Shown: piece after piece, positions 54,001 through 64,000 of the stretch | How positions within the stretch are numbered: the first letter of the stretch is position 1 | Layout: each line of letters starts with the position of its first letter | From: Sipunculus nudus | Taxonomy: Eukaryota > Annelida > Sipuncula > Golfingiida > Sipunculidae | Reading direction: 5' to 3' | Length of the DNA stretch: 64,000 nt | NCBI GenBank assembly: GCA_026874595.1 | Contig: CM049313.1 | Span: forward strand, 56,315,159 to 56,379,158 | Program-made: the position numbers and the translations under genes | Notes under the pieces: generated by a model | The model's input: only the letters and a program-made list of their open reading frames with translations | The model's database searches: none | Told to the model about the DNA's origin: nothing

Positions 54001-57000
54001 TTCGTACCCACACTAAGACATTCAACTCCAATATTCCCTGTTCTAAACTGTTACGCCTTGTGACCTCCTTCCCCTATATATATATAATAAAATAAATAAA
54101 GGATAACTAATACAAAGGCTTCATTCAGAATAACAGACACCAATTTTTATCATTTATGAGTAATACAAGCTTATGCATTCACAAATATTTTTCTGACTGA
54201 CTCACCACACGGACTATGTCCCCTACTGTTTAAACCACATCCATACACCTGCTCATCACGAGCATTATTTTGGGCTGTCTCTACAATTATTCCTGCTTGG
54301 TATTTCCGTCTTGGTTGGTTGCCATGTAATTATTGTGTTCAGAGGTTGCTGCGTCCATTTTTTACTGCACACATTTTGACACATGGCATCAATAAAAATC
54401 GAATATTTTCTGATATTTGTGTAAATGGAAGTTCATAAACTTGTTTCAGACCAAGTGTGTTAAGTAGCAGTAAAATGAGTACATCTCATAAAATGTTGAT
54501 TTGTCAATATGTAAACACAATTAAATATTGTCATCAACCTACTCTATGAAATCTTTATGTTTCAATGATTATGCACTCTATAAATTTAACTGAAACACAT
54601 TTTGTAGTGCGTGTTTGTTGTCAGAATTTGTAAATCATGTCTAAAAAGAAATTAATTAAGGGGTCCAAAATGTTGCGCTTTCAATTTAAATAATGAATCT
54701 GCAATGTCTAACTTTACAAAGTAAACTTTCATATCTGGATAAAAAGCCTGATAATCAAATTTTTCTTAAATATTGCACCTATAATTATGCTATAACTACC
54801 ATGACATTTGAACATCTGATAAGATATATATTTGTTTGAATTTGTCATGAATGACTTATATATAAAATATGTCTGACAAATAATACTGCATTTGACCAAA
54901 CTTTTACCATGTTGAGTATACAGGCAATCTCATACAAGTCAAACATTTTTTAAAAGGAAGCATGCTCCCTGATAAGTTGATGGTACTCCAACATTGACTG
55001 AAAAAATAATCTGATCAAACAGGTATAAACGAACTAACCTGACACAGCCGTTACGACCAACTGGACCACTCTTCTGGATGTCCTGGATGATCACATGACC
55101 TGAATCATCAGTTGCCACAGTGATGCCAAATCCCAACAGTCCTTTCAAGACTCCAATCTGGAAAGGTTGTGTCTCTGACCTCCTGTTGTACAGAGTAGTC
55201 CTGGCTGTGAGTGTGCGAGGTGTCAGCCCCACTTTGAGCTTGGCTAATGGCTGCTTATTGATTGACACAGGCTGAAAAGTAACAGGCTTTGGTTTTCCCT
55301 TGAGCTCCTTGACGCTGCTGGTGCCCTCTGGTGTTTGATCCTTTATTACGGGTTTCAAAGGTTGGTCAGATTTTTTTGTACAGTCACCATTATTTTTATC
55401 ATCATCATCATATAAATGCATTTCATCTGTAGCACCATTGAACAAGGAAGGAGAATTATTTTTACTGTCTTTACTGTAATCTGAGTTATCCTGGATTTGA
55501 ATTGACTTATTGACTTCTGATTTAATGTCTGTTAATTTGTGATCTTGACTATAACACGATAAAACATCAACATTAAAACCAGTGCTTTCTGATGTTTCTG
55601 CAAAAAGAGGTTCCATCAGCACTGCGTGTCTGGAACGAGCTAGTTCCATTTCTGAAGAGCCTGTGGAAGGCTTGTCTTCATTTTCAACACTTTCACAATG
55701 AGTTAAGTTATTGTTAATCCCAGAAACATTAGTATCACTGATAACCATGCCGTCAGCATGTGTTACCTCCCCTGTCTGACTAACATTCAGCTCACACGGA
55801 TCACTATTTATATGTGTGCTTTCTGATTCAGGAGGCTGATAAGGCAGGTCTGGTATTTTAATTTCATTAGATTTGTCACCCTCATTGCATTCTTCAGCCC
55901 CTGCAACACACCCACTTCCTGCCGGTTGGATTTTCAATTTCGTCACAGTAATAGTCATGCTAGGGCTGTGGACTGTCTCTGCAGGTTGCTGGGCACAATT
56001 TAATGAGACACTTGTCTTTGTGACAGTGATTTCCTTATTCTGGAGGGTCTCTGTGACTCGAGTATTATGCGTTGGTATTTCAGTACCCAAGTCTACACTG
56101 GTTGAGTAAGTCGTTGAACACTCTGGGTTTAAGTTATTTACAGTTCTGTGATTTGCATTAAGCCTTTGAGAAGTTGACGTTTCTCCAGTGACTTGGATAC
56201 CATCATCAGAGGGTTTACAGAGTTCAACCTTTGAAGAATCAATTTCACATGAGATGGTCTCATTTCCTGACCTTTGCTGCAGTGCTGCACTGCCTGGCGT
56301 GTCACTATTGACAGCTTCTGCACCAAACATGCATGATCCTCCATCAGTAGCATGGTCAATGTCCTTCAGAGATAATACTGAAGATAAAGTCACCCGAGAT
56401 ACATTATCTACCCCTGTCTCAATGTCAGCAAGTAGGTCAGGTATACTTAACCTGCTGGCAGTTTTAGTGGTCTCTGGATCTTTTGGAATGTTTGCAAAGT
56501 CACCAGGGTCAGCAGCAAGGCTAAGATTCTGACTTTTCTCTGACATACTATTTTCATCAAACATTACAGAGCTGGCAAACACCTGAACAGGTTGCAGCGG
56601 AGTGGAATACATACTGTTGTATGGTGGTATGCTGCGAGTTGATACCGGTACAGCACCATCAGTGCTTGATAACTCATACTGGCTGTTGCTCAGCCCTGGC
56701 ACCAGTTCTTGTATTTTATGAGAGTTAGAGTTATCAATTTGAGTGGATACATTCTCAGTTAATTCTCTGATCGACAAATCATTATCACCTATCTGTATTG
56801 TCGATGGCATTTTGTGACTGAGGTCTGCTGTATGATCTGGAAGAACTGCTTTCACCGGTGAAAATGAATTATCTAGAGAAGTTGAAAGGTTCTTTTCATT
56901 TTTACTTTCATCAGGTCTTGACCCAGAAAGCTCAGTTTTGTTCACCTCAGTATCCCTATTTGTGTCACTGTTTTCTCCATACTCAACACATTCAATGCCA

Positions 57001-60000
57001 AATTCCTTTTCAAGCATTTCAAATGGATTAGCCAGGGCTGCCAACATTGCAGCATCAGCATCACTATGAGCCTTGTTTTCATTTTTCCCTTTAAAATTCT
57101 CAACAGATGTTTTGTTACTCTCTCCTGAATTTTGAGTAGCAGATTCTGTGCAAGTAACTTCCTTCCTGGAATCAACTGTTTTCTTACCATCACAAGGCAT
57201 TTCATCCAAATCATCATCTTCGAGTGATATATTGTCAAGGTCACTCTGTGGTATATGGGAAGCATCTCCTGTATGACCTTCATCAAGACCTTGACCTGAC
57301 CCAGTATTTTTGTGATCAATCTGAGATTCACTTACCACGTTACCTTTACCCTGACCTTGGGATGACCAAACAGATATAAGTTCACAGTTGTTCTGTGGCT
57401 TATCAGATATATTCCCCAGGTTACCTTCTGTCATCAATTCAGAATCAGGTACTTCACTTGGTAAGGTATCAGTATCTTTTCCAACATGACCTTCATTTTG
57501 ACCTTGACCTGGTGAAACCTGACATGAATTTGTTTTCACTTTTATGTCTGTTTCAGGAGCATTTTTATTCCCTGCACATTGCTGATTTTCCAAATTCATG
57601 GGTCCTGCCCTATATGAATCTACTGCCAGCAATGGAGTATCAGTACCCAGCATGTCATCTGATTTAACATCCTCACTTGATATATTACCGATGCTGCCAG
57701 CACAGCTGGTACTGTTAGACAGAGTTTTATTATCTGGAAGACTGACTGTATCACTGAGTTTCTCTGAAGACACAAGCCCGGAGTCAACTGATGGAGGGCC
57801 TACAGACACCGTCGAGGAATGTAGAACTGAGTCATATGGGTCAATCGTCATTTTTGGCTTCTCTATTTCACTAATATCAGAATAGTCACTCGGGCACACA
57901 ATATCAGATGGCGGGGATATAGATGGCAGGGGTGGGGGTGAATCAGGGGGATTTGGAGGGCTTGTATCAGGAAGGGGTGGGGGTGTTGCAGAGAGTGAGA
58001 TATGATCTGGGGGTGAGGATGGTGGGAGGGGTGGGGGTGGTGAACCTGGCAGTGACGGTAGTTCCATTTCTGAATCTGTCATGGTGACAGTTGACAGAGT
58101 GTCTTCAGCTTTTTCTGCTGACTCAGCAATACTGTCTATGGCTGGAACCTCAGTCTGTAACTCAACACTAGAGGGTGCTGTGTGTACCTCTGCTGTTAAG
58201 ACCACTGTATTACCAGATGAGTGCGCACCACTTCCTGTATCCATCACAGTATGTCCAGAGTTTGGCAGTGACCAGCTGGCTGGTTCAGCATTGGTTATTT
58301 CATGACTAGAACTCTGATTCATTCTCGCAGGTAACTCACCTCCGCGGAAACTTCCCCTGAAGGCTAATTTCAGTGGGGATTTAGCAAACAGCTGACTGTG
58401 TGGAACCTCTGCATGAAGAGTGTCTTCCTCTACCTCAATAGCAGACAAACCTCCGTCCTTGCTTTCATCTCTGGGAAGATGATGTTTACCTGATTTATCT
58501 GCCGTACCTGCCCCCTGAGCTCCCTGCAGGTTGTCTTCTTCTCTTTTAATCCTTGGTCGTAGGACTGTTATTACATCCTCCGTACTAGTTTGTCGTAATA
58601 TCTGCAAGCATTCATTCTGGGTCAAGTCTTTCAAGTTGTTGCCATTGAATAACAAAAGCCAGTCTCCGGGTCTAATGGTCCCCTCCCTTGCGCAGGCTCC
58701 GCTCGGCAGCACCCCCTTCACCTGTGGGCAATAAAAGAGTGTATTCAATCAGGACTGCTATAGAAAGAGGGGCAACCCCAGTTTGTCACGCAGGTCCATA
58801 ATTGCTAGATACAGAATCCTGTTACAGAATTTTCGATTTGCCCTTACAATACTCTTTAACACCTGTTCAAGTAACTTTGTATTCAAGTTCTGACAGCCTG
58901 TATAAACAGTTCATCAATACTGCTGTTCCCTGCTATGAAATATCACTGGGGGGCCCCAATGCAGAATAGAAGCAGTCAATAAACTGGGCCTGGGGCTGTG
59001 TAACACTGGTTGTTTATCATCTCTCTATAATGATTTCAACATTAGCAGCAGCCAAGCTCTCTGTATGTCTGTACTTCCAGGGAAAATAAATGCACTTCGT
59101 ACACATGGCAACTGTGTGACAGTGACAGTAACTACAAATGCTTTATCTGCAATAAGAGAGGTCTGAGAAAAAAAATCTATGCATCATTTTTAAAGAGATA
59201 TACCAGTTAAAATTATGCCAGCACTTAATATTATTAAGTCAAGAATATAAATTTCACAAGAAATTTTTTTCAATTTTTCCCATCCTCATAATTTCCACAG
59301 TTTGACCTGAGCATGTCTTGAATATTTGAGTCACAGTTAATTTACTAGGTCACTCAAGATGACAAGATTAAATGTGATGTTAAGTTTTAAAACCCTGTCC
59401 TATCACCTATTAAAATCTAACATGTTTCACACATATCTCATCATATGCAGCATGCCTTCCTTGCTATAAGAAATTTCAGCCTTAACCTGATGTATGATCA
59501 TTCAGGGATTTTGAATCTTTGATTGACATTGGAGAGAACAGAAGAAATAATTAATGCAGTTTTAAAAAATTAGCAGTTATGAATCAATTATTTCAAAATA
59601 ATTTTTATTCACTTTCACAATTAATTTATTTGTGTACAAGGTATAGACTAGCTTACATATAATGCACATTTAAGCTCAATTGTATAACAATATAGGTGAA
59701 TTCTTCCCCCACAAAAAATGTTTTTCCAGAAGTATAAGATAACTTTTTTCTCATAAAATAATGATAAATTATCCATGATCAGTATCAAAGTTTTCTACGT
59801 ATTCTGTAAAATGTAGAAATATAAGATTGTGGTTTTATTTTTTTTTAATTTATATGAACACTCTAAGAATCTTTCTGAGCAGGAAACCAAGGAATGCATT
59901 ATTAAGGAGAAAAAGAAAATGAAAATAGCCATGGTTAATGCAAAGCCCCATGGGGCTAGCCCTGGCTTAAAGTTGCCAAGGTCACGAGTATTCATAACAA

Positions 60001-63000
60001 AGCCCTCCACCCATTATGAGAAATATTCAACATTTCAGACGCTCTGGTGAAAATCTTATTCATGACACATAACATACTGAGCTGATTTTAGAAGACCTCG
60101 CCAAGTTTGACAACTCTCTACAACATTCTAGAGGAATGTACACATGCCTGCTGTGATGTTACCCCCCTTGGTATCATATGAAGTTCCAAGGATAGCATTC
60201 TGTCCATTAACATTATTAGGTATAAAAACATTCAGGCTGCCACCATTAAAATGTGTAAATTCCTGTTAAATAAATGTCTGACAAGACCAGACAAAGAAGT
60301 TGATATGCTCAGACTTTCTTGACAATGGTATCTCAGCAAGATATCCATGTTTTTACCAACTATTTGGTAATATTTCCAGTCTTCTTCACCCCTGCACATT
60401 ACCAAACACCATCCAAGCAATAAAAAAAACACCATCCAAGCAAAGGGGAGCGCCCTGCATTATTTTTTACAACTAGTTGTACATTTCATGTAATATAAAT
60501 AAAATATATATTAAAGTTTATTTCAACCCTTTGTTAAGATGACAAAACCAATTTACTCATTTTAAAGTCCCTAAAAATTATTATATTCCTTTTATGTTCA
60601 TATGTTATTGTTTAAAGACAAAATTTCAAATGTTCAAATGTTCAAAAATCCCTAATTCCATTCTTTCAAGGAAGGCTGGAGGCTTCCCAAACTAAACATA
60701 AACTATCATGTCAAGAATTCAAAATGGGTTGTTCTACAAACATGCATTTTCTAAGCTTGTAGAAAAAATAAAATTACTAATTTAAAATTCTGCTACAAGC
60801 TATATATAAGCTAATGCTCATTTTACTGAATATTATATGTATTTCATGTCAATATATATTCCAATACAAGCAGCATAGATATTTTTTGCCTTAGTTTTTT
60901 CTTCCAAAATTAAAGTGTAACCTTAAAATGTTTTCAAAGTTTCATGTTTAATAGCTCAAATATTATAGGCATAATTATATACCTTATGTGATCTGCCTTG
61001 AGCTCCCCCATACAAACTTCTGTTTCTTCTGTATCAGCAATTAAATTAACTTTTACACTTTGATGTTTCATCATATTACTCCAGTAACCATCACACATGA
61101 CATGTGCTACAGCAATAATGGATAGCCTCATGAGATACTGACCACCAAAATCTCTCAACCTTTGACGTGTCAAACTGTGTGTTTTACAATGCTGTGGCAT
61201 TTAATGCAAGCCTGATGTGTTTGTGTAGTGTTGTGGCAGCTGATTTCATCAGCATAGCAGTGTGATGAAGCAGAAAATAAATTCCTTCAACACCACACAG
61301 GGCTGAACCAACAGAAATCAATGGCATAGAAAGGGATCATTACTTGTAGATATGTGCATAAGTTATACCTCTGACCACCACAATAATGACCTTTGATGAC
61401 CCGCCCCATGGGAGATCGCTAAATAAATTTCAACAACACAATGATGAATACATTTAAGGTGGGAGGTGGGAAGAGTTAGAGGAATGATCCCTGCATGTGG
61501 ATATGTCACACATAAGTATCACAAATTGTGTATGACAGTTCATATTTTATAAGCCCTGGGTCATACACATATCAAGGAAATAATTACATGTGTATCAGTT
61601 TCACTGCACAAAAGTGGGAATATTTAAAGATGGTTGCAGATGAATATTCATTAGTGTTAACTTATCTGCATGTTTTTAAATCGATGATATCTGGTCAGAA
61701 ATGTGCATGTACATCTGTACATTTTTCCTTTTAGTATTATTTTTTAAAATTCTGAATGGGTTAATATTCATTCAATTATTATTAGTAATTTATTAAATAA
61801 TTAGAGCATTAAAACATACCCAACAAACAGTATAAACTATTCAAAACAAATACTTCTGGAAACTATCTGGCTTGGCCTAAAGTGTTGATTTTACATTGCT
61901 GTGAATGTTTTTATTACTGAAAACATTCCACAGAATCCACAAGACAAAAACACCCATGGAACCAATCACACAATTAGCTTCCATTAACTGTGCTATGTCC
62001 CCTGTTGAATGCCAGGTCACCTGATCAAGGTCAGTCAGGACAGCAGCAACATGAAGACAGTTCTGTTTACCTGGTCTGATTACATAGAACACCAGCTCTC
62101 TTTAAGACTGTTTCTCTCACTCATTCAGTTTCCTTGTTTTTCTTCCCAAATTATATCAATCTCAAATTATATTTCCCTTCAAATTCATCTTTTCTTTCTT
62201 TCTTTCTCTCTCTCAAGTTCTTTTCTTTTTCTTCCTTTCCTTTTTATTCGTTCTATATTTGCATACATGTTCTATTCATCATTATTTGCTCACCATTTCC
62301 CTGCTCTCTGCTGCTTATGTGTCTCTTTTTGTCTCTCATTTTTCTAATCTGTTCTGCCCTCTCCATTTCTCTCATACACAGACAACTTGAATTTCCAAAG
62401 GAAGCAAAAACAAAGAATATTAAGCCCTTATGTGTAGTGGTTCATGACAATCACATAATGTAACGGAAACATACCCTCCACATAGCTGCACATGTACGGA
62501 CCTTGCCAGTACACCCTTATATTTCAATGTTTTATTAACTTTCAATTACATGTAATTTTACAATTTTTAAAATATATATATATAATGTATACATTCTTTC
62601 AACAATACAGAGTCTTATTTCTTGTGGATAAGCTGTACATCTCTGTGATCTCTGCATTAGTTGTTCAGATGCTTCAGCTTTTGAATCAAATTTTCCATTA
62701 TTCTGAGCTGTATTTTGGAGTGCCATAGCTTAAAGGATATGGGTAACAGAGACCTAATTACTGGTTTCCATAGAGACTTTTCATAGGTCTCTCAGTGGGT
62801 TAAGAATTAAGATTTTAGGTCCAGTCTTAACGATTTGTGCCCTGTTAACAGATGTTCACATTTTTAAAGGTCTTAAAAACAGAGAAAAAAATTTGTAAAA
62901 AATAAAAAAATACAGGTGGTGCCACCAGTCTGCAGGAACTGATGAAACATCTAATGATCAATATATATGCAAAAAAACATGACTGTCAGTGATGTAGTTA

Positions 63001-64000
63001 ATGAGATACTTCACCTTTTGTATCACATTTTCCATTATTCTGAGCTGTACTTTGGAGTGCCATAGCTCAAAGGATATGGGTAACAGAGACCTAATCTATG
63101 GTTTCCAAGGAGATTTTTCATGGACCTCTCAGAATGTCAAGTTACAATATTCTAGGTCCAGCGGTTAAGATTTGTGCCAGATTAACGGACAGACGGATGG
63201 ACGGACGACGGACAAAGAATGATCGCTATAGCTCAGATGACTTACAGTCAGCTGAGTAAAAATTGATTGAAAATTTTGACCAAAATCAGATATGATTAAC
63301 CTAGAAAAACTGCGTGAGGCCAAAATAAATGTTTATATGTTGTTTATTCATTACAAAATGTCACGAATTTTTTTCCACCAAGGCAAATTAATATTTCTCT
63401 TTTGACATTTGCATCTTTAAATCTATCATCTATGTAATCCTATTTTTCTGCAGGAGAATACTTTTTGAAAATACATGGAGTAGGAATATCAAACACACAA
63501 ATGGTCAGTATTCATCATGTTTAACTTACCTGATAATATCCAAGAGTACCCCCTGCACTTCTCACCACGCTGAGCCCCAGACTCTCATTTGGGGCCCGTT
63601 TTATTCGAACTTCAATTATCTCATGATTTTTCATCAGTTCTTCATGTTGCTCTCCATTCAACATGAGACCCTCACTCTGACTCCGATACAGAGAGTTCTT
63701 ATTAATGTCTTTATCACTATCATTCTCAGTTACCCACAGGGTTCGTTTCACTGTCACAATCATATGCAAGGGCATCTCACGGAAAAACATCACGGCTTCA
63801 TTATAAGATACTTCTTTTATAGGCGTACCATTTATTTCGAGAATTTCGTCACCAACACACAAACCCCTGGTGCCTCCTGTAGCTCTGTCAGCAGCTCCCC
63901 CTGGTGTGATACTTTCAACGAACACACCAGCGACAGGGTCAGTATCACCGTCCATACTTTCAACACTGAGTTCCATCCCTAATCCCTCTCCAGGAAGACG
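29619..64000 (-). CDS. Giant multi-PDZ scaffold, PDZD2 / pro-interleukin-16-like; 5' end beyond window
   Basis: Join on the - strand: 64000-63530, 58721-55039, 41663-41530, 35729-32550, 32236-31397, 29776-29619. All introns are GT-AG, all phases fit, and the total is exactly 2,822 codons including stop. Domains, numbered from the window edge: PDZ A ~1-88, PDZ B ~125-217, PDZ C ~1335-1428, PDZ D ~2738-2818. Linkers are Ser/Thr/Asp/Glu-rich and disordered-looking, with proline-rich patches near 377-430, 1584-1630 and 2365-2398 that resemble SH3/EVH1/WW ligands. The last PDZ has GLGF..EGG, a HAWNHLKGLPEGP helix-strand and a final VIRRK. Human IL-16 ends with GLGFSLEGGK, EAWNIIKALPDGP and VIRRK, so the match is close. 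The size resembles PDZD2 more than pro-IL-16. Family members are intracellular scaffolds, some releasing a C-terminal PDZ fragment by proteolysis. More PDZ domains may lie upstream. Confidence 0.88.
31085..31316. mobile_element. 232-bp hAT-like MITE
   Basis: The left end CAGTGGCGGATCCGGG and right end CCTGGATCCACCCCTG are inverted and agree at 13 of 16 positions. CAGNGG ends are typical of hAT elements. No convincing 8-bp target duplication is visible (TTAACATA against ATATATTA). The interior holds long G runs. It sits in the last intron of the PDZ gene. Confidence 0.6.
31397..32236 (-). CDS. PDZ gene exon: linker and first half of C-terminal PDZ D
   Basis: 840 nt. The acceptor is ATAATACAG and the donor GTAAGT. 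The split codon G|AT gives Asp in NTKDADRISPLDS. The linker holds a DSSDA stretch (31692-31706) and a basic YRRKYK. PDZ D begins ITFTKGAVGLGFCIEGGAGS and breaks after VKRLFRG. Reading through the donor would add a short tail and stop, truncating the PDZ. The downstream intron is 1.6 kb; the upstream one is only 313 bp. Confidence 0.9.
32550..35729 (-). CDS. PDZ gene 3.2-kb exon: disordered linker with two proline-rich patches
   Basis: 3,180 nt with acceptor TGCTTTCAG and donor GTAATT; one base carried in and one out. No folded domain was recognised. Proline-rich patches lie at about 35130-35270 (NSPPPPVPAGSPPPPP) and 32828-32926 (LPPEAASSPPSLPPSLPPP). Several basophilic-kinase-like sites occur (RRSSII, RRPSV, KRRSYGG, GRSLSD). 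The first Met, in ESMDLHNN (35677-35679), has A at -3 and G at +4 and could serve a shorter isoform; this is an inference. Confidence 0.88.
35821..36127. mobile_element. CCAACCACAGTATT-family element, copy 1 (~307 bp)
   Basis: The left end AATATTGTGGTTGGATTCC is intact. The internal CGAATATTGCAAATTTGAAA is shared with the other copies. The right end is degraded to CAGTAT. It lies about 90 bases upstream (gene sense) of the 3.2-kb exon's acceptor. Confidence 0.55.
37163..37624. mobile_element. CCAACCACAGTATT-family element, copy 2 (462 bp, best ends)
   Basis: Perfect 14-bp terminal inverted repeats AATACTGTGGTTGG and CCAACCACAGTATT. It shares TTTGAAACCCTTGC and GGATTCATATT with copies 1 and 3. 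About 150 bases longer than copy 1 in the middle, so one of them carries an insertion or deletion. No coding capacity; a non-autonomous DNA element is likely. Confidence 0.7.
38756..38792. promoter_or_regulatory. Cluster of three palindromes including a full CRE
   Basis: TGTCATGACA (38756-38765), TGACGTCA (38769-38776) and a second TGTCATGACA (38783-38792) lie within 37 bases. TGACGTCA is the consensus site for CREB/ATF bZIP proteins. The cluster is in the PDZ gene intron, about 3 kb upstream (in gene sense) of the 3.2-kb exon, whose first Met has a good context. An internal promoter or enhancer is possible; neither is shown. Confidence 0.35.
38793..41529. other. PDZ gene intron, unremarkable
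   Basis: AT-rich with no recognised exon or repeat family. The upstream part (38700-39120) is a little GC-richer and adjoins the CRE cluster. Confidence 0.35.
41530..41663 (-). CDS. PDZ gene 134-nt exon: second half of PDZ C
   Basis: The acceptor is GTTTCAG and the donor GTCAGT. The first base completes an Arg codon with the two bases from the previous exon. It then reads SGDILLSVNGQQLSG, PEVKVQHLLSTTPRG and AKLVILARLPTE, the typical GD.LL.VNG turn and last helix-strand of a PDZ domain. It leaves one base for the next exon. Too short for ORF tracks, it was found from the missing half domain and phase fit. Confidence 0.85.
41939..42002. repeat. (AT)n microsatellite, about 32 copies
   Basis: A pure AT tract in the 13.4-kb PDZ gene intron, ending about 275 bases upstream (gene sense) of the 134-nt exon. 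Confidence 0.95.
42003..52108. other. Body of the 13.4-kb PDZ gene intron
   Basis: Mostly AT-rich unique-looking sequence. Small simple tracts: CT-rich at 47784-47814, CA-rich at 48266-48296 and AGATAAGATA words at 50221-50254 (several GATA-type sites). Somewhat GC-richer around 46500-46950. No exon with a recognisable domain found on either strand. Confidence 0.4.
52109..52400. mobile_element. CCAACCACAGTATT-family element, copy 3 (~292 bp)
   Basis: The left end ATACTGTGGCTAGCTTCATA and the right-side GCGAATTTGAAACC followed by GGCAATCACAATTT are diverged versions of the ends of copy 2. Confidence 0.5.
53110..53320. mobile_element. Old dispersed repeat core
   Basis: Runs ACCTCTGCCAAATAGGTAAT, then GTTTGTCTGT words, then ACAGATTTTGATAAAATTTT, and closes CACCATATGGATCCAGGAAT. 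From memory this order matches a dispersed repeat seen in many aquatic animal genomes. I cannot name the family. Confidence 0.4.
53321..55038. other. PDZ gene intron next to the 3.7-kb exon
   Basis: No repeat family or exon recognised. Confidence 0.35.
55039..58721 (-). CDS. PDZ gene 3.7-kb exon: end of PDZ B, long linker, start of PDZ C
   Basis: 3,683 nt. The acceptor is TTGCCCACAG before GTG AAG GGG, phase 0 in, and it leaves two bases at donor GTTAGT. It completes PDZ B (VKGVLPSGACAREG, IRPGDWLLLFNGNNL, DVITVLRPR). A linker of about 1,120 residues follows, rich in Ser, Thr, Asp and Glu, with a proline-rich stretch (GSPPPPLPPSSPP, SPPPLPSISPP) near 57905-58064. PDZ C opens at the end (LLGFGITVATDD, HVIIQDIQKSGPVGRNG). 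The upstream in-frame ATG (58748) lies in the intron and is not a start. Confidence 0.9.
58722..62639. other. PDZ gene intron
   Basis: Ordinary AT-rich sequence. A pyrimidine-rich tract lies at 62174-62246 on the + strand (TTTCTTTCTTTCTCTCTCTC). No exon recognised; a phase-0 junction between 63530 and 58721 completes PDZ B, so none is needed. Confidence 0.45.
62640..63262 (-). mobile_element. Reverse-oriented relative of the 9061-10330 element
   Basis: A 337-bp direct duplication: TTCCATTATTCTGAGCTGTA and GGATATGGGTAACAGAGACC occur from 62693 and again from 63030. It ends at the 25-base near-palindrome 63232-63256, the reverse complement of 9061-9085, next to GGACGGACGACGGACAAAG. It also carries GGTGGTGCCACC (62917), linking it to the palindrome family of the long repeats. 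Confidence 0.65.
63530..64000 (-). CDS. PDZ gene exon: PDZ A and first half of PDZ B (cut by window edge)
   Basis: The frame is open to the right edge and the exon ends at donor GTAAGT in phase 0 (CAG|GT). PDZ A begins GEGLGMELSVES (carboxylate-binding loop GLGM), continues VESITPGGAADRA and VGDEILEINGTPI, and closes IVTVKR. A 36-residue acidic linker follows. PDZ B then starts IIEVRIKRAPNESLGLSVV and is interrupted after GGTLGYYQ. An ATG at 63976 sits inside PDZ A, so it is not the real start. Confidence 0.88.

Noticed and set aside
55873-58305. Long + strand ORFs opposite the 3.7-kb exon
   Set aside because: Shadows of the - strand coding exon; no domain, and the - strand frame has PDZ halves and splice phases.
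58739-58748. ATG upstream of the 3.7-kb exon as a translation start
   Set aside because: It precedes a good acceptor, and the upstream exon completes PDZ B in phase, so this ATG is intronic.
59795-60050. ORFs near 59.8-60.0 kb on both strands
   Set aside because: Low-complexity Lys/Phe-rich starts, no recognised domain, no splice-phase role in the PDZ gene.

Overview
The window looks like AT-rich nuclear DNA from a marine invertebrate, most likely a mollusc and possibly a bivalve. Supporting signs are short well-conserved exons in kilobase-scale introns, many small palindrome-bearing repeats, and repeat families built around AGGTCA words that recall molluscan elements. The organism call is an inference. 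Both genes are protein-coding host genes, and no bacterial, organellar or rRNA sequence was seen.

Layout. Two genes face each other tail to tail. On the + strand, 5857-24436 holds the last six visible exons of ADAL, the N6-methyl-AMP deaminase. The join is 5857-5917, 8615-8911, 11436-11516, 13531-13672, 23237-23337 and 24242-24436, all in phase and ending in TAA. The N-terminal part with the HxH zinc motif lies left of the window. On the - strand, from the right edge down to 29619, is a giant multi-PDZ scaffold gene of the PDZD2 / pro-interleukin-16 type. Its visible exons are 64000-63530, 58721-55039, 41663-41530, 35729-32550, 32236-31397 and 29776-29619. These join in phase into 2,821 codons plus a stop, with four PDZ domains, three proline-rich segments and very long disordered linkers. 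Its last PDZ closely resembles the C-terminal PDZ of IL-16. The two genes are separated by about 5.2 kb (24437-29618), part of which is probably 3' UTR.

Most of the remainder is repeat-rich intron. The largest ADAL intron (13673-23236) carries a ~4.2 kb satellite (15388-19571) of ~36-bp units with a hairpin and a TCAAGTG word. It is followed by a ~42-bp minisatellite (19596-19990) and then by a long dispersed repeat (20124-22768), whose sister copy is at 3058-5472. Another element (9061-10330) holds a ~146-bp periodic array in which each unit carries a DR1-type nuclear-receptor motif. A relative of it lies in reverse orientation at 62640-63262. Several small terminal-inverted-repeat elements are present: three copies of a CCAACCACAGTATT family, a TTAA-flanked element, a hAT-like CAGTGG element and one more at 27647-27979. 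A tRNA-like SINE head sits just before the last ADAL exon.

No strong case for an entirely new system was found. The observations most worth following are the two arrays carrying regulatory-factor motifs, the exon-skipping and internal-start possibilities of the PDZ gene, and its IL-16-like C-terminus. All intervals, splice sites and translations were read by eye. Homology statements rest on remembered family sequences, not on searches.
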